From Sipunculus nudus (lineage: Eukaryota; Annelida; Sipuncula; Golfingiida; Sipunculidae), in assembly GCA_026874595.1 (NCBI GenBank), contig CM049315.1, positions 60,386,889-60,450,888 on the forward strand: 64,000 bases of DNA. Direction: 5' to 3'. The notes below the pieces were generated by a model. That model saw nothing but the letters and a program-made list of their open reading frames with translations, was not told the DNA's origin and made no database searches. The position numbers and the translations under genes are program-made. Below are positions 1 to 10,324 of the stretch, one piece after another; the stretch's first letter is position 1; each line of letters opens with the position of its first letter.

Positions 1-106
1 ATCCAAAATGAGGTATTATGGTTTTTAAATCGATGGCAAGTTAATATAAGTGTATGACTGATATTATAAATGTTAAAATACCCAAATTTGATTTTTGCTT
101 TTACAG

Positions 107-260
107 TTGTTAGCCATTGGTGTAGGGGTTTCTCATAAATATGATGTACTTGAGATGAAGGGTATTGCCAGTGACCCTGACGCAACTACCTTCCTCACAC
201 CACCTGACTACCGAGCACTCATGGAGGAAACCAACAAAGTCGTGGAGACCATATGTTCAG
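107..260 (+). CDS. Exon: C-terminal part of a vWA domain
   Basis: The acceptor is 'tttttgcttttacag' just before position 107, and the donor 'ttcag|gtgaaa' follows 260. The exon is read from its first base and ends in phase 1. The translation starts 'LLAIGVGVSHKYD' and ends 'VVETICSG'. This is the last beta strand and final helix of a vWA domain (hydrophobic 'AIGVGV' strand, then an 'L..IASDP' turn) followed by the closing cysteine. The metal-binding parts of this domain lie upstream of the window. Confidence 0.82.
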
Positions 261-3200
261 GTGAAAATCTTATATCATATACGTGACCGATTAACTGTGC
301 GTCCACCTTTATTCATCCTCCCCAGCTGGACAGTATTAAAAGCAGGTAGTACCTTGCCCATGATTGTTTCTCTAAATATTAATTTCAAAATATGGTTAAA
401 ATAAACGAAGCTGTCATTTTTATTGTACTCGCTCTTACACTCAAAACGTAACAACGTGCTAACATGCTTGCTTTCTCGTTGTGTGACGTCATAGTGAACT
501 ACATTATTTTCTTATTTGAACATTGTGTTAATTCTATACCTAATACTAGTATTGATTCTATACCTAATACTAATACTGATTCTATACCTTATACTAGTAC
601 TGATTCTTTACCTTATACTAGTACTGATTCTTTACCTTATACTAGTACTGATTCTATACCTTATACTAGTACTGATTCTATACCTTATACTAGTACTGAT
701 TCTATACCTTATACTAGTACTGATTCTATACCTTATACTAGTACTGATTCTTTACCATATACTAGTACTGATTCTTTACCTTATACTAGTACTGATTCTA
801 TACCTTATACTAGTACTGATTCTTTACCTTATACTAGTACTGATTCTTTACCTTATACTAGTACTGATTCTATACCTTATACTAGTACTGATTCTTTACC
901 TTATACTAGTACTGATTCTATACCTTATACTAGTACTGATTCTATACCTTATACTAGTACTGATTCTATACCTTATACTAGTACTGATTCTTTACCTTAT
1001 ACTAGTACTGATTCTATACCTTATACTAGTACTGATTCTTTACCTTATACTAGTACTGATTCTATACCTTATACTAGTACTGATTCTATACCTTATACTA
1101 GTACTGATTCTATACCTTATACTAGTACTGATTCTATACCTTATACTAGTACTGATTCTATGCCTGATATTAGTTTTTATTCCCGATATACGCATTTAAA
1201 TTTAAAAAGCAAAACAGGTTAAGTTAAACTTAAAATCTAAATAAACTATCTCACATATAACTTTTAATAAAAGAACGTTTATAAAAATTTCATTCGGTAT
1301 AGAAGGGGACATCTGTTCCTCCAGCCAGCCTTGTGGAAATGCTGGAGCAATATGCAAAGAGAGGCTGGGTACTTACGAGTGTCTGTGCGGGGATCAGAAC
1401 ACCGGCCCGAGCTGTGAGCGAAGTAAGAACATGCACGTGCAGTATTGACTACAAAATGGTCAGATTGTGAACTTATATAAAACACATATCTGCTGGTTAT
1501 ATATATTCCTTTGTTATTGTTTTGCTAGTATGAGAAGCCATTGCATTAAAAGCTAAGTCTTTTTTATAGTTCTTGTGGTTTCATTAAGCACTCCAGGACT
1601 TTCTTTGATTACCCGCTCGACAAGGTCATGCACAAGGGAACCATCTTAGGTAAAATAATTCAAAATGTTTTTTTTTAAATATTCACACCTTGCGTATGAA
1701 CGTCCTTACAAGATATTGAATATGATTCTTTTTTCCAACCAAACATTTCATTTCATAGCACTGTGGATTTAAATATTAAATTTTGAAGCTTATAGATGGG
1801 TGCGCCTTGTAATATCGTACATTTGTGGGATTTATTGGTTAATCTCTTGGATCGAAAACATCATCTTATGTTGTTTTGATATTGTACATTACGTTCAAGC
1901 TTGCAGTGGGATAGCGGATGTTGTCTTCTTGCTGGACACTTCCGGCAGTATTCACAGAGACCGTTTTGAGATCCTTAAGAATCTGACTGTGAAGATAATT
2001 AGCAAACTTGAAGTTCGTCCCCTGAAGACTAGAATTGCATTGGTTACATTCAATGATGTGGCAGAAACCAGGTTTTATTTCAACTTCTACCAAAGAAAGG
2101 AAGATGTCATTCAGGCAGTGAACAGGTAAATACAAATGAAAGCTAAATCCTGCAAATAAAAAAATAGAAAAGGTCGACCTTTTGAGTGAACAGGTAAACT
2201 TCCTGGGCTAACATTTTCCAATTTTTTTTTCAACTTTGTTCCTCTTAAATTTGCTCACAAGCCTACCATGGGGAAATAATAATACCTCGCCCTCTGGCTG
2301 AGATATAATAAACCATACCACCTGATGAAGGACGAGGTCCACATTACATGCCGATAAACTCGCCTACCCCCTATTTGTATCCGCCGAATTTCAGCCCGGG
2401 TTTCCACCGAAAATGAAAGTTTCTAGATAGCCATCTAAATAGGATTTTTTAAAATTAGAATTTTAAGAGGGTCACATTAAAACTGGTAGCATATCCTTTC
2501 TGAATGACTTGTTACCTCTGGTCTTTTGGGAGTAGCCATCCGAGTTGGCAGTAGCCATCTGAGCATCTCCCGTTTATCTGAAACCAAATGGGCATGGCCA
2601 TGCAACTTTGTTCAAAACTAACACATACATCTAATTTTAATTAGGTTCTAAGACATTACAATCACACACAACATTTATTGACGCTTATAAACAAAAATGA
2701 AGTTTCCAGTTTATTAGTTTATGAGAAAAGTTGTTATAGTTTGAGAAGGAAACTTTATAGGAAGGAAATCTGGTTGGAATGAACTTTTCTCCAATTCATT
2801 TCATCAGTTTTAAGAAATTCCGTAAATGCTGTTTCGTGTTGAATTGGGTTCTACAATATAGTAGCTTCAAAGACGTGGGTTCATGGGTATGATTTATATA
2901 TATACAAACATTACTGCATGTTGCAGGGAGTATAACGTCTCATCAGTTTACATGATCTCCCTTGTTCGGAAGGAGATTGCTTCGAAGATCTTTAATATTC
3001 AGGCTGAGTGCTGAGCCCTTTTCAATGTACATTTCCATTAAACCAGGTTGGAATACGAACCAGGGAAAACTAACATCGCCGACGCCATTGAAAAAGGTCA
3101 AAAAGTGATCTTCAGTGAGCGTAGTGGCGCCAGGCCGGGAGTTGACAAGTTCTGCATCCTGTTGTCTGACGGCCAGCCCACTGTCGACGAGGAACGGATT

Positions 3201-6200
3201 CTGCCCCAGGCCAGAGAGGCACGGCAAGCAGGCATCCATTTTGTCGTTGTGGCTGCTGAACAAAATAAAAACAACATGGTACTTACTGGGATAGCAAGTC
3301 AACCAATTGAGAAAAATGTCTTTGCTGTGAAAAGTTACAAGTCCATTTTGAAAATGAATCTGCAGGATGCAGTGGTCGCTGCTATTTGTAACGGCAAGTA
3401 TTTTAATATGTTCATTTAGAGATCAAGGTGGTGGCACATTGTAGGTATTTAGCTGGAAATCTAGCCAATATGTGGTATCTCTTACTAAGAATCCTTAAAA
3501 AAGCACGAGTTAACTTGTACTCGGTTAAATTAGAAGCCGCAATTATAAAAATAACATTTATATGACAAGGTAATGCAGTGGCGACATTTACAAATATAAA
3601 TGAACTTGAAACCATGACAGTTTGTATGACTAACAAAAAGGCGGATGGGAATAAGTTGAATATTGAAGAAAAGTGAAAGAATAAACGAATTAACGAACGA
3701 AATAAGCCGCATTAATAGTTACTTAAAACCTTGTTGCGGATGTTTAAGCAGGGACAGTCAACAGTCCTGTATAAAAAAATCAAGCTTTAACCAGGTGCAA
3801 GTTACTAAAAATTCCCAGAATATGTTCCCGAGATATATGAAACTTTACAAACTTTATACTCGCAAAATGTTATAATTATCACGTTTAATATCATCAATTA
3901 CATGGACAAACCTAACATGTTTACACAGGATCTTTCGTCTTTCTCCAGCGTCATAACTGGTGTACTTGTGCTTTCTTTTAGATTTTAGTTTATTTAGGTG
4001 AATTTTTAAAGCCATACGCAATTTAATCAATTGATAAAAATTAACGCCCCATATATCCTTTTACCAAAATGCCTTTCTCTGAGCGTACCGCTCGCTTATC
4101 AGCCATGACAGTGTTTTCCATGACTGTCATTAGCATCGAAGACGTGAAAGAAAACATGGCAGCGGCTCATTTAATTTACAGCATCATCGATGGGTGGGAT
4201 TGAAGTATTGTCATGTTGTAATCTTACTTATTTTCTGTATGTTTCCAACTGGTATTATGTGGGACAATCTGCTTTCACGGGCAAACCTGGGTTACAGACA
4301 GCGGGAAATGCATTGAAACAGATAGTCATAATATTATAAGAAGATTATCAGCCACAACTATCAGTACATTTAAGTACTGTTCATGACAATAATAACTTTT
4401 TTTTCAGATCAGAATGAATGTAATTCCTTGCCATGCCTGAACAGTGGGGAGTGCCTGGACGAGCTGAACAGCTTCACCTGCCGCTGTCAGGACGAATACA
4501 CCGGTGTTCGCTGTGAGAGAAGTAAGTAGGTCGACCTTGGTTTGTTCTTGTTTTAGTCGGGGTATTACAAGTTGGCCAACCTTGGCTTGTCCGTGTCATA
4601 GTCGGGGTATTAGAAGTAAGTAGGCCGACCTTGGCTTGTAATTGTTTTAGTCGGGGTATTAGAAGTGAGTAGGCCGACCTTGGTTTGTCCGTGTATTAGT
4701 CGGGGTATTAGAAGTAAGTAGGCCGACCTTGGCTTGTAATTGTATTAGTCGGGGTATTAGAAGTAAGTAGGCCGACCTTGGCTTGTAATTGTTTTAGTCG
4801 GGGTATTAGAAGTAAGTAGGCCGACCTTGGTTTGTCCGTGTATTAGTCGGGGGATTAGAAGTAATTGACCGACCTTGGTTTGTCCGTGTATTAGTCGGGG
4901 TATTAGAAGTAAGTAGGCCAGCCTTGGCTTGTCCTTGTTTTAGTCGGGGTATTAGAAGTAAGTAGGCCGACCTTGGCTTGTAATTGTTTTAGTCGGGGTA
5001 TTAGAAGTAAGTAGGCCGACCTTGGTTTGTCCGTGTATTAGTCGGGGTATTAGAAGTAAGTAGGCCGACCTTGGCTTGTCCTTATTTTAGTCGGGGTATT
5101 AGAAGTAAGTAGGCCGACCTTGGCTTGTAATTGTTTTAGTCGGTATTAGAAGTAAGTAGGCCGACCTTGGTTTGTCCGTGTATTAGTCGGGGTATTAGAA
5201 GTAGGTAGGCCGACCTTGGCTTGTCCTTGTTTTAGTCCGGGTATTAGAAGTAAGTAGGCCGACCTTGGTTTGTACGTGTATTATTCGGGCTATTAGAAGT
5301 AAGTAGGCCAACCTTGGCTTGTCCGTGTTTTAGTCGTGGTATTAGAAGTAAGTAGGCCGACCTTGGCTTGTAATTGTTTAAGTCGGGGTATTAGAAATAA
5401 GTAGGCCGACCTTGGCTTGTACGTGTATTATTCGGGCTATTAGAAGTAAGTAGGCCAACCTTGGCTTGTCTTTGTTTTAGTGGGGGTATTAGAAGTAATT
5501 AGGCCAATCTTGGCTTGTCCATGCTTTCGTCGGGGTATTAGAAGTAAGTAGGCCGACCTTGGCTTGTCCTTGATTTAGTCGGGGTATTAGAAGTAATTAG
5601 GCCCATCTTGGCTTGTCCATGCTTTTGTCGGGGTATTAGAAATAAGTAGGCCGACCTTGGCTTGTAATTGTTTTAGTCGGGGTATTAGAAGTAATTAGGC
5701 AAATCTTGGCTTGTCCGTGCTGTTGCAAAAGTAATTAACAAAACGGCTGACCTTCTTGGCTTGACCGCATCAATTATCTGCAATATGCTGATGAAGTATT
5801 CTTTACATTTGCGTATGCACTAATCAGTCCCTGGTTCAGTCCCTGGTTAAGGCATATGAATTTACATGCACGGTTACTGCTTCGGTTACTGTAGTTTTCA
5901 TGTCAAACCAGCCGCTTTGCGCAATAGGAATGTGATACTGTTTCTAAATTGTGGATTTCCATTATCCATGAATGTCACGAAAATAAAATCCTAGCTTTTA
6001 TTTCTGAACCTACAGTATGTACAATATTAATAAAGGTATAATATTGATATAGGTACAATATTGATATAGGTACAATATTGATATAGGTATAATATTGATA
6101 TGTGATGTTTAATATTGATACATTGCAGGGTGCGCCAGAAGGTATGACGTGGCACTTCTGTTGGACGCGGGCGGATTGAGTAAGGACCCTCTGGAGATAC

Positions 6201-6775
6201 AAATGAAACTGGCCTTACAAATTATCCACGGACTGAACTTTAACGGACAACGAACCCGCGTGGCTGTAATAACTTACCATTCTAAACCAATGGTACAGTT
6301 CTGGCTGGACAGCTTCGCTGAGAAGAAGGACGTTCTCAATGCTATGTCGTTCGAGCATTTAGAGGAGAGTTTCGTTGATTCTGAAATGTCGTCCAAATCA
6401 CTCACGATGCCAAAACATAAATCTGAACAAGACCGAGACAAAACAAACACGGCCAGTGCCCTATTAGAAGCAGAACGGGAAATCTTTATTGCTGCTAACG
6501 GGGATCGCAGCAGTGACTTTGCTGATGACGTAGTGATCCTTATGCGACACAGCAGGTCAACAGATGTGTCAGAAGCTGTCACTCAGGCCAGGGAGCTTCG
6601 GTACCGTACCAAGGCTAGACTCATGGTCATAGGGGTCCAGCCTACCAGCTCATTGAAAGCCGAACTGGACAAACTGGCCTCACAACAAAAGCACAGCAAA
6701 AATCTCTTTGAGATCACGGAGATAACGGAAGTAGACAGGGTTGCAACAGATATACTCGATCAATTGTGTGAATGA
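107..6775 (+). CDS. Matrilin-like vWA/EGF multidomain secreted protein gene (3' portion, exons 107-6775)
   Basis: Visible exons give, in order: the end of one vWA domain, an EGF-like module, a full vWA domain over two exons, a second EGF-like module, and a last vWA domain ending in a stop codon. Exon borders keep phase (1-1 for EGF modules, 1-2-1 across the middle vWA), which supports one transcript. Each vWA is bounded by cysteines (start Cys and end Cys, such as 'ACSG' and 'AAICN'), as in matrilins and other extracellular vWA proteins. The 5' end lies outside the window, so signal peptide and total length are unknown. The likely role is as a matrix or secreted adhesion protein, inferred from domain content. 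There is no collagen Gly-X-Y repeat, so a collagen VI/XII assignment is not supported. I am confident of the family and not of orthology. Confidence 0.88.
261..1302 (+). other. Intron holding the 24-bp minisatellite
   Basis: This is intron sequence between the vWA-end exon and the first EGF exon, with a GT donor at 261 and an AG acceptor at 1301-1302. Apart from the minisatellite at 530-1177 it is AT-rich, with no further structure that I recognise. Confidence 0.75.
530..1177 (+). repeat. 24-bp minisatellite, about 27 units, open in two frames
   Basis: The tandem unit is 'actagtactgattctatacc' plus 'ttat' (24 bp). About 27 units can be counted; the first two and the last are degenerate. Nearly all variation is one base: 'tcTATacc' versus 'tcTTTacc'. 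Because 24 is a multiple of three and the unit lacks stops in two frames, a 252-codon ORF (464-1222) reads as an eight-residue repeat 'TSTDS(I/L)PY', and a second frame reads as 'ILVLILYL'. The array lies inside an intron of the vWA gene, so I treat it as non-coding. Confidence 0.95.
1303..1422 (+). CDS. Exon: EGF-like module 1
   Basis: A 120-bp exon with 1-1 phase, acceptor 'cggtatag' and donor 'gtaaga'. It encodes the six-cysteine EGF pattern C-x4-C-x6-C-x8-C-x-C-x8-C, from 'DICSSQPC' to 'GPSCER'. It lacks the D-x-[DN]-E calcium-binding start seen in the second EGF. A second possible donor ('gtgagc') lies 10 bases upstream and is also in phase 1. The module would act as a spacer between vWA domains. 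Confidence 0.85.
1570..1649 (+). other. Possible extra exon of the vWA gene (phase does not fit)
   Basis: This 80-bp segment has a good acceptor ('gtcttttttatag') and donor ('ttag|gtaaaa'). One frame is open and reads 'SCGFIKHSRTFFDY' then 'PLDKVMHKGTIL'. It ends in phase 1, which fits the next vWA exon. It must be entered in phase 2, whereas the preceding EGF exon ends in phase 1. So it is either an exon of another isoform, joined to an exon I cannot see, or a decayed exon. I do not recognise the encoded segment. Confidence 0.4.
1900..2125 (+). CDS. Exon: vWA domain, first half, with intact MIDAS start
   Basis: I chose the acceptor at 'gttcaag' because entry in phase 1 then reads '(x)CSGIADVVFLLDTSGS'. 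The more obvious 'ttgcag' six bases downstream would give an immediate stop. The first beta strand is 'ADVVFLLD' and carries a complete D-x-S-x-S metal-site motif ('DTSGS'). The next strand 'TRIALVTFND' is typical of vWA. The exon ends in phase 2 at 'AAC AG|gtaaat'. The following intron (2126-3046) is AT-rich and I see nothing in it. Confidence 0.88.
2126..3046 (+). other. Intron inside the middle vWA domain
   Basis: GT donor at 2126 and AG acceptor at 3045-3046. I find no coding signal, RNA gene or obvious repeat. A second acceptor-like 'gttgcag' ends at about 2926, but using it would insert residues in the middle of the vWA fold, so it is not used in my model. Confidence 0.7.
3047..3393 (+). 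CDS. Exon: vWA domain, second half
   Basis: Entered in phase 2 after 'aaaccag'. It continues the domain with 'LEYEPGKTNIADAIEKG' (the MIDAS threonine lies in 'KTNIADA') and 'CILLSDGQPTVDE' (the MIDAS aspartate is in 'LLSDG'). It then reads the strand 'IHFVVVAAE' and the closing helix to 'AAICN'. Together with the previous exon this is a full vWA domain of about 190 residues with all three metal-binding loops. The donor is most simply 'AACG|gcaagt', a GC donor, because only that keeps phase 1 into the next EGF exon. The nearby GT at 3398 would give phase 2. Confidence 0.88.
3394..4407 (+). other. Probable GC-AG intron
   Basis: It begins 'gcaagt' and ends 'ttttttttcag'. The interior is AT-rich and holds no repeat or coding signal that I can support. 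Confidence 0.6.
4408..4521 (+). CDS. Exon: EGF-like module 2 (calcium-binding type)
   Basis: A 114-bp exon with 1-1 phase, acceptor 'ttttttttcag', donor 'gagagaa|gtaagt'. The start 'DQNECNSLPC' fits a calcium-binding EGF. The stretch 'CLDELNSFTCRC' matches the Asp/Asn beta-hydroxylation pattern C-x-[DN]-x4-[FY]-x-C-x-C. All six cysteines are present (C-x4-C-x5-C-x8-C-x-C-x8-C). Its donor sequence is the first unit of the tandem array that follows. Confidence 0.9.
4522..5735 (+). repeat. 49-bp minisatellite that repeats a 5' splice site, about 24 units
   Basis: The unit is about 49 bp and begins at the EGF exon donor: 'agaagtaagtaggccgacct', then 'tggcttgtaattgttttagt', then 'cggggtatt'. About 24 units follow one another. 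Variants differ mainly in 'cttgtaattgtttt' versus 'tttgtccgtgtatt'. Nearly every unit carries a consensus-like donor ('gaa|gtaagt'), and most carry a pyrimidine-leaning stretch ending in 'ttttag'. The array lies entirely in the last intron. Confidence 0.93.
6020..6113 (+). repeat. 17-bp tandem repeat just upstream of the last exon
   Basis: About five copies of 'tacaatattgatatagg', the last ones degenerate. They end about 15 bases before the acceptor 'acattgcag' at 6128, so this last intron has a poor polypyrimidine tract. Confidence 0.8.
6129..6775 (+). CDS. Last exon: C-terminal vWA domain with a degenerate metal site
   Basis: Entered in phase 1 after 'cattgcag', it encodes 'CARRYDVALLLDAGGLS' and runs to 'ILDQLCE' and a TGA at 6773-6775. 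The vWA fold is clear: first strand 'YDVALLLD', second strand 'TRVAVITYHS', helix starting 'TNTASALLEAE', strand 'DVVILMRHS', strand 'ARLMVIGVQ', final helix and closing Cys. The canonical D-x-S-x-S is 'DAGGL' here, and the aspartate of the third metal loop is replaced ('LMRHS'), so metal-dependent ligand binding is doubtful. I found no clear polyadenylation signal close downstream. The first AATAAA I noticed is near 7679. Confidence 0.88.
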
Positions 6776-8950
6776 TGTAGACGTTTAATCTCCGCAATCT
6801 TCTTTTCTATCTTGGTTGTATATATTTCTCGTGGTAATATTTTTACGGGTTGTTTAGCTGATTTGCTTACGGAAGGACTTTTTGCCCCAGTTTTTTTTAA
6901 TTTTTCTTTGTTGATATTGATGGTATATTTCGTACAAATAGAATTATTAATGGACTATAGGGCTGCTTCCTGACCGGTTATATATATATTCCATACAGAG
7001 ATCGGGAGTTCTCAAAAGTGTGTTCAGTTTCTTGCGTACTTGTTTTATCTCATATATATATGTAATACAAAATTGTATATTCGACTCATTATCATTGTGG
7101 TAACATTGAAGCCGGTGTCAATACAAAAAATATAAACCCTAAAAAATATAATGAATAATTATGAAACCTGTCCTTTAATTTTACCTAGAAAATCTATGTC
7201 ATGGGACCTTAGTTTCCATGGGACCTGTCAAGGATTTACAAATCACATTTTGTTACTTATACTTGTTTATACGATATCCTTGTACTGCCAATTTTATTAA
7301 TGATTCTTTATTTCGTTTAAGTTTAGGTTGTGATTCAGTCAAGACTAGGTTGATTAAAAACCTGAACTAATATATAAAAAAGGAAATTGATTTTTGTGTG
7401 TGTCTTTATGGGTATGTATGTATGCTTATTGAATAATAATAATGCGCCACCTTGACGGGCATTTGATTGGTATTCAATATACGATATATATTCCCAATAG
7501 CTTTACAAAACAAAATACTGGTATGCAGATATAACATCAGTATGTGATGTTCATGTACTAATTTGTCAGCTATACGTCATTCATCGCTGATCAAACGTTA
7601 TAACAAACGTAAAGAAAAATTGGCCATCATCCCCTCCTCTGAACATCTCATCATAAACATCATGAACTCTCATCATTAATAAAAATATCCTGCTGAACTA
7701 CCAAGGGCCTAGTTGCTATAGAAAGCAAACTTTCCTATAAAATCATTCAGCTATCAATGTTATAATTGTTTTAAAATTTAATTTAGATACTCTTCAATTT
7801 CAGAAGAGATGTGACATCGCCAATTGCTTTTATGTTTATTTTTTAGAGATAGAAGTTAAGTGTTGAGCCTGTCATTAAAAATGATTTCAGTTTATTTCAT
7901 CTCTTAATACGATCATTTACCCGATGGAATGGACCAGTTCATAACTTCAACAAACAAAACAGCATATTGCCAGAAACGAAAGGTGCTGCCATGTCGGAAA
8001 AGTGATACTCTCGGAAATATTTCGCAGCAGACTGCGGAACTGATTGGGATTAAGCCGTCCTGGTTATTTGGTTTGGGTGTTTGTAAGGGGATCGTTAACT
8101 TTTTAGGTATCTGGTTCCCATGGTAGTTTTTAAAGGCAAGGGCGAGCCCAGGATTTCAGCTTGGGGGGGGGGGGGGGGGTTCACGGACTATTTCTATAAG
8201 TAGGACTTATTTTCTTGTTGTGAATATAGAAAAAAACATACAGAGACACAAATGACAGTCTATTCTTCTCAGTCAGTATATATATTCAGGCCATACACAG
8301 GCGCAAAAACTATAGGTAAGCTGCCTGTGACATAGTTTGCCCAGGATGTTCTTATGATATTGTACATTGTGTAATGCATGAAAAAGTGGCTTAAACCTTT
8401 GGTCAAGAACCCACAAGCAAGCTTGCCCAGGTCAAAGGTCAAATGTTGTTAAATATACTTCGCATCAGGGGTGACAATCACTGACAATTGGTAATGTGTC
8501 TATTCGATCAATTTATTAAGATTAATTAAAAGCAGTGATGTTTGAGTAGAAAGGAATTGATATATTTTGTTTCGTTTCCTGGAGATCATATGTTGACGCT
8601 TTAAATGTGACTTTTAAAGCTACGTTTCCATAAGCGTGAATGGGAGAACGAAGGCGAATATGTGTCGCGACCCGTTCCGGTCTGTGTTTCAATATAAGCG
8701 ACGCGACACCCGATTTCTAGTCCTTTCTACACAATTACATTGAAGACCCCGCGTTTCAGAAAATCGCGTTTGCTCTCGCGCTCGCTCAAGCGCACATGGA
8801 AATGCTCTAGTGATATTATCATAGAAGCGATTTTTATCGCGTTCGTTCTCGCATTCCCGCTATTTGAAACGCACAGATAAACTGAGATAAACCACGGCGG
8901 GGATTGAATACCACACACTGACGTTACCCGAACCAATCACAGAACCGGAC
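6776..8950. other. Gene-free flank between the vWA gene and the retroelement
   Basis: AT-rich sequence with no convincing ORF. It contains a run of 17 G at 8163-8179. From about 8630 the sequence becomes richer in CpG ('gcgcgctc'-like stretches), which may already be the degraded left edge of the retroelement. Confidence 0.6.
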
Positions 8951-9007
8951 TCGCAGACGTATTTGAAACATTTTTAACTAGGGCCTGGGCCTTGCAAAGA
9001 CAGCTTT

Positions 9008-10138
9008 GTGAGCTTTTTTTGCAAAAGGCTTGGGCACGCCCTTGGGCACGCTCTTGGTTCTCCGTCCGTCCGTTCTCCGCTTGTATTTACAGATCAGGCA
9101 CCTCCGGCCGGTACGGATCAGTGGACTGCTCTCAACACGCAGAGGCAGACGTGGCGCACCATGAAGTCTGACCTACTTGATCAGGTGGCCCGCACCATGC
9201 AGGAGTCTCGCCCGGACGGGCCGACCTTCCAGCGCCTCGGGCCACCACCCGCCTCTGCCGCGTCGGCCGGGTTCTACCTGAACCCGTCCACGCTCTCGGC
9301 GCCGACTTCCGGACCTCAGGTCTGCATGGAATTTACCGATGAGACGGCTCGGCTGCTTGACAATCATCATGCTGCCGTTGCCGGCGCTATATCCTCATCG
9401 TCTGGGTCGCCGGTGCCGCCTGGCGCGCGGCCCCCTTGGCAGATCGGTACCTTGTGGTCCCCTAAGGCGTATCGGGCGACCTGCCTTGACAGGCTCGTCC
9501 CGTCTCCCGCCTTTCCCGCTGTTCCATCGGAACCGATGCGGGCAGAAACGGGGCTTGATCAACCCTTCTCTGACGGTAGGTTGCTTTATTCCCCGGCGGC
9601 GCATGTATCCGATTCTCAGCTCTCGGATATGGAGGCTCTCGCCCGCCAGACCGCCGGCGTTGTCAACGACCTTCAGGCTGTTACCATCCTGTTGTCTATT
9701 TCTCCGGATCCTGCCATATTAAATAATATATGGCAGGCTTCCGCTCACGCATGTGCCGAGTTACAACACTTGGCCTGGCGCCTGGTGGAGGATTGTATCC
9801 TGCTCCGCCGCGCCGGGTGTCTCCGCACTCTTCGCTCCGTCCAGCCCGCGCTGTCACCCGCGGAGCTCTCGGATCTTTATACTCAGCCGTTCACGGGATC
9901 TCTCCTCTTCGGGGGTCATCTATCCCGCGTATATGAGGCTGCCCTGGATCGTTCAGATCGTCAGGCCCGCCTCCGGTCGGCGCCTCCTCCGACCTCTGAG
10001 GCGTCTCGCCCTTACCGGTCCCGTACTGCTCCGATACGGGCTCCGGCTGCTAGCCGCTCGGTGGCTCCCGCCCGCCCGTCTGCTCGGCCGTCCTCCTTTC
10101 GCGGTAATTCCGCTCGGAGGGGTCGCGGCCGTAAGTGA
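9008..10138 (+). pseudogene. DIRS-type gag-like ORF1
   Basis: An uninterrupted frame of about 376 codons, ending in TGA. It is rich in Ala, Pro, Arg and Ser with an Arg/Ser/Gly-rich basic tail ('RGNSARRGRGRK'), as in nucleic-acid-binding gag tails. No ATG occurs at the left edge of the frame: the first in-frame ATG is at 9161 ('MKSDLLDQ'). The start is therefore uncertain and the N-terminus may be lost. Function is inferred from position before the RT. The sequence itself has no catalytic motif. Confidence 0.65.
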
Positions 10139-10324
10139 CACTCCAGGTCCGGTAGGCGGCCGCCTTCAGACCTGTTATCCGGCCTGGAGGCGTGTCACCT
10201 CGCATCCCCAAGTTTTAAGCACCGTTCGTTTCGGTTTCCGAATTTCGTTTTTCACCCCTCCGCCCAGCATGGCGTTTCGTTCGTTACTCCGCCACCCAGG
10301 GATCCGGCCAAGCGTCTCGCGCTA

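Noticed and set aside
464-1222. A 252-codon ORF with an eight-residue repeat
   Set aside because: It is the product of a 24-bp tandem repeat whose unit has no stop in two frames, and it lies in an intron of the vWA gene. I list it as a minisatellite.
4522-5735. Possible CRISPR-like array (also 18842-20165, 51113-51765, 61884-64000)
   Set aside because: These arrays are pure tandem repeats without unique spacers, and the genome is animal.
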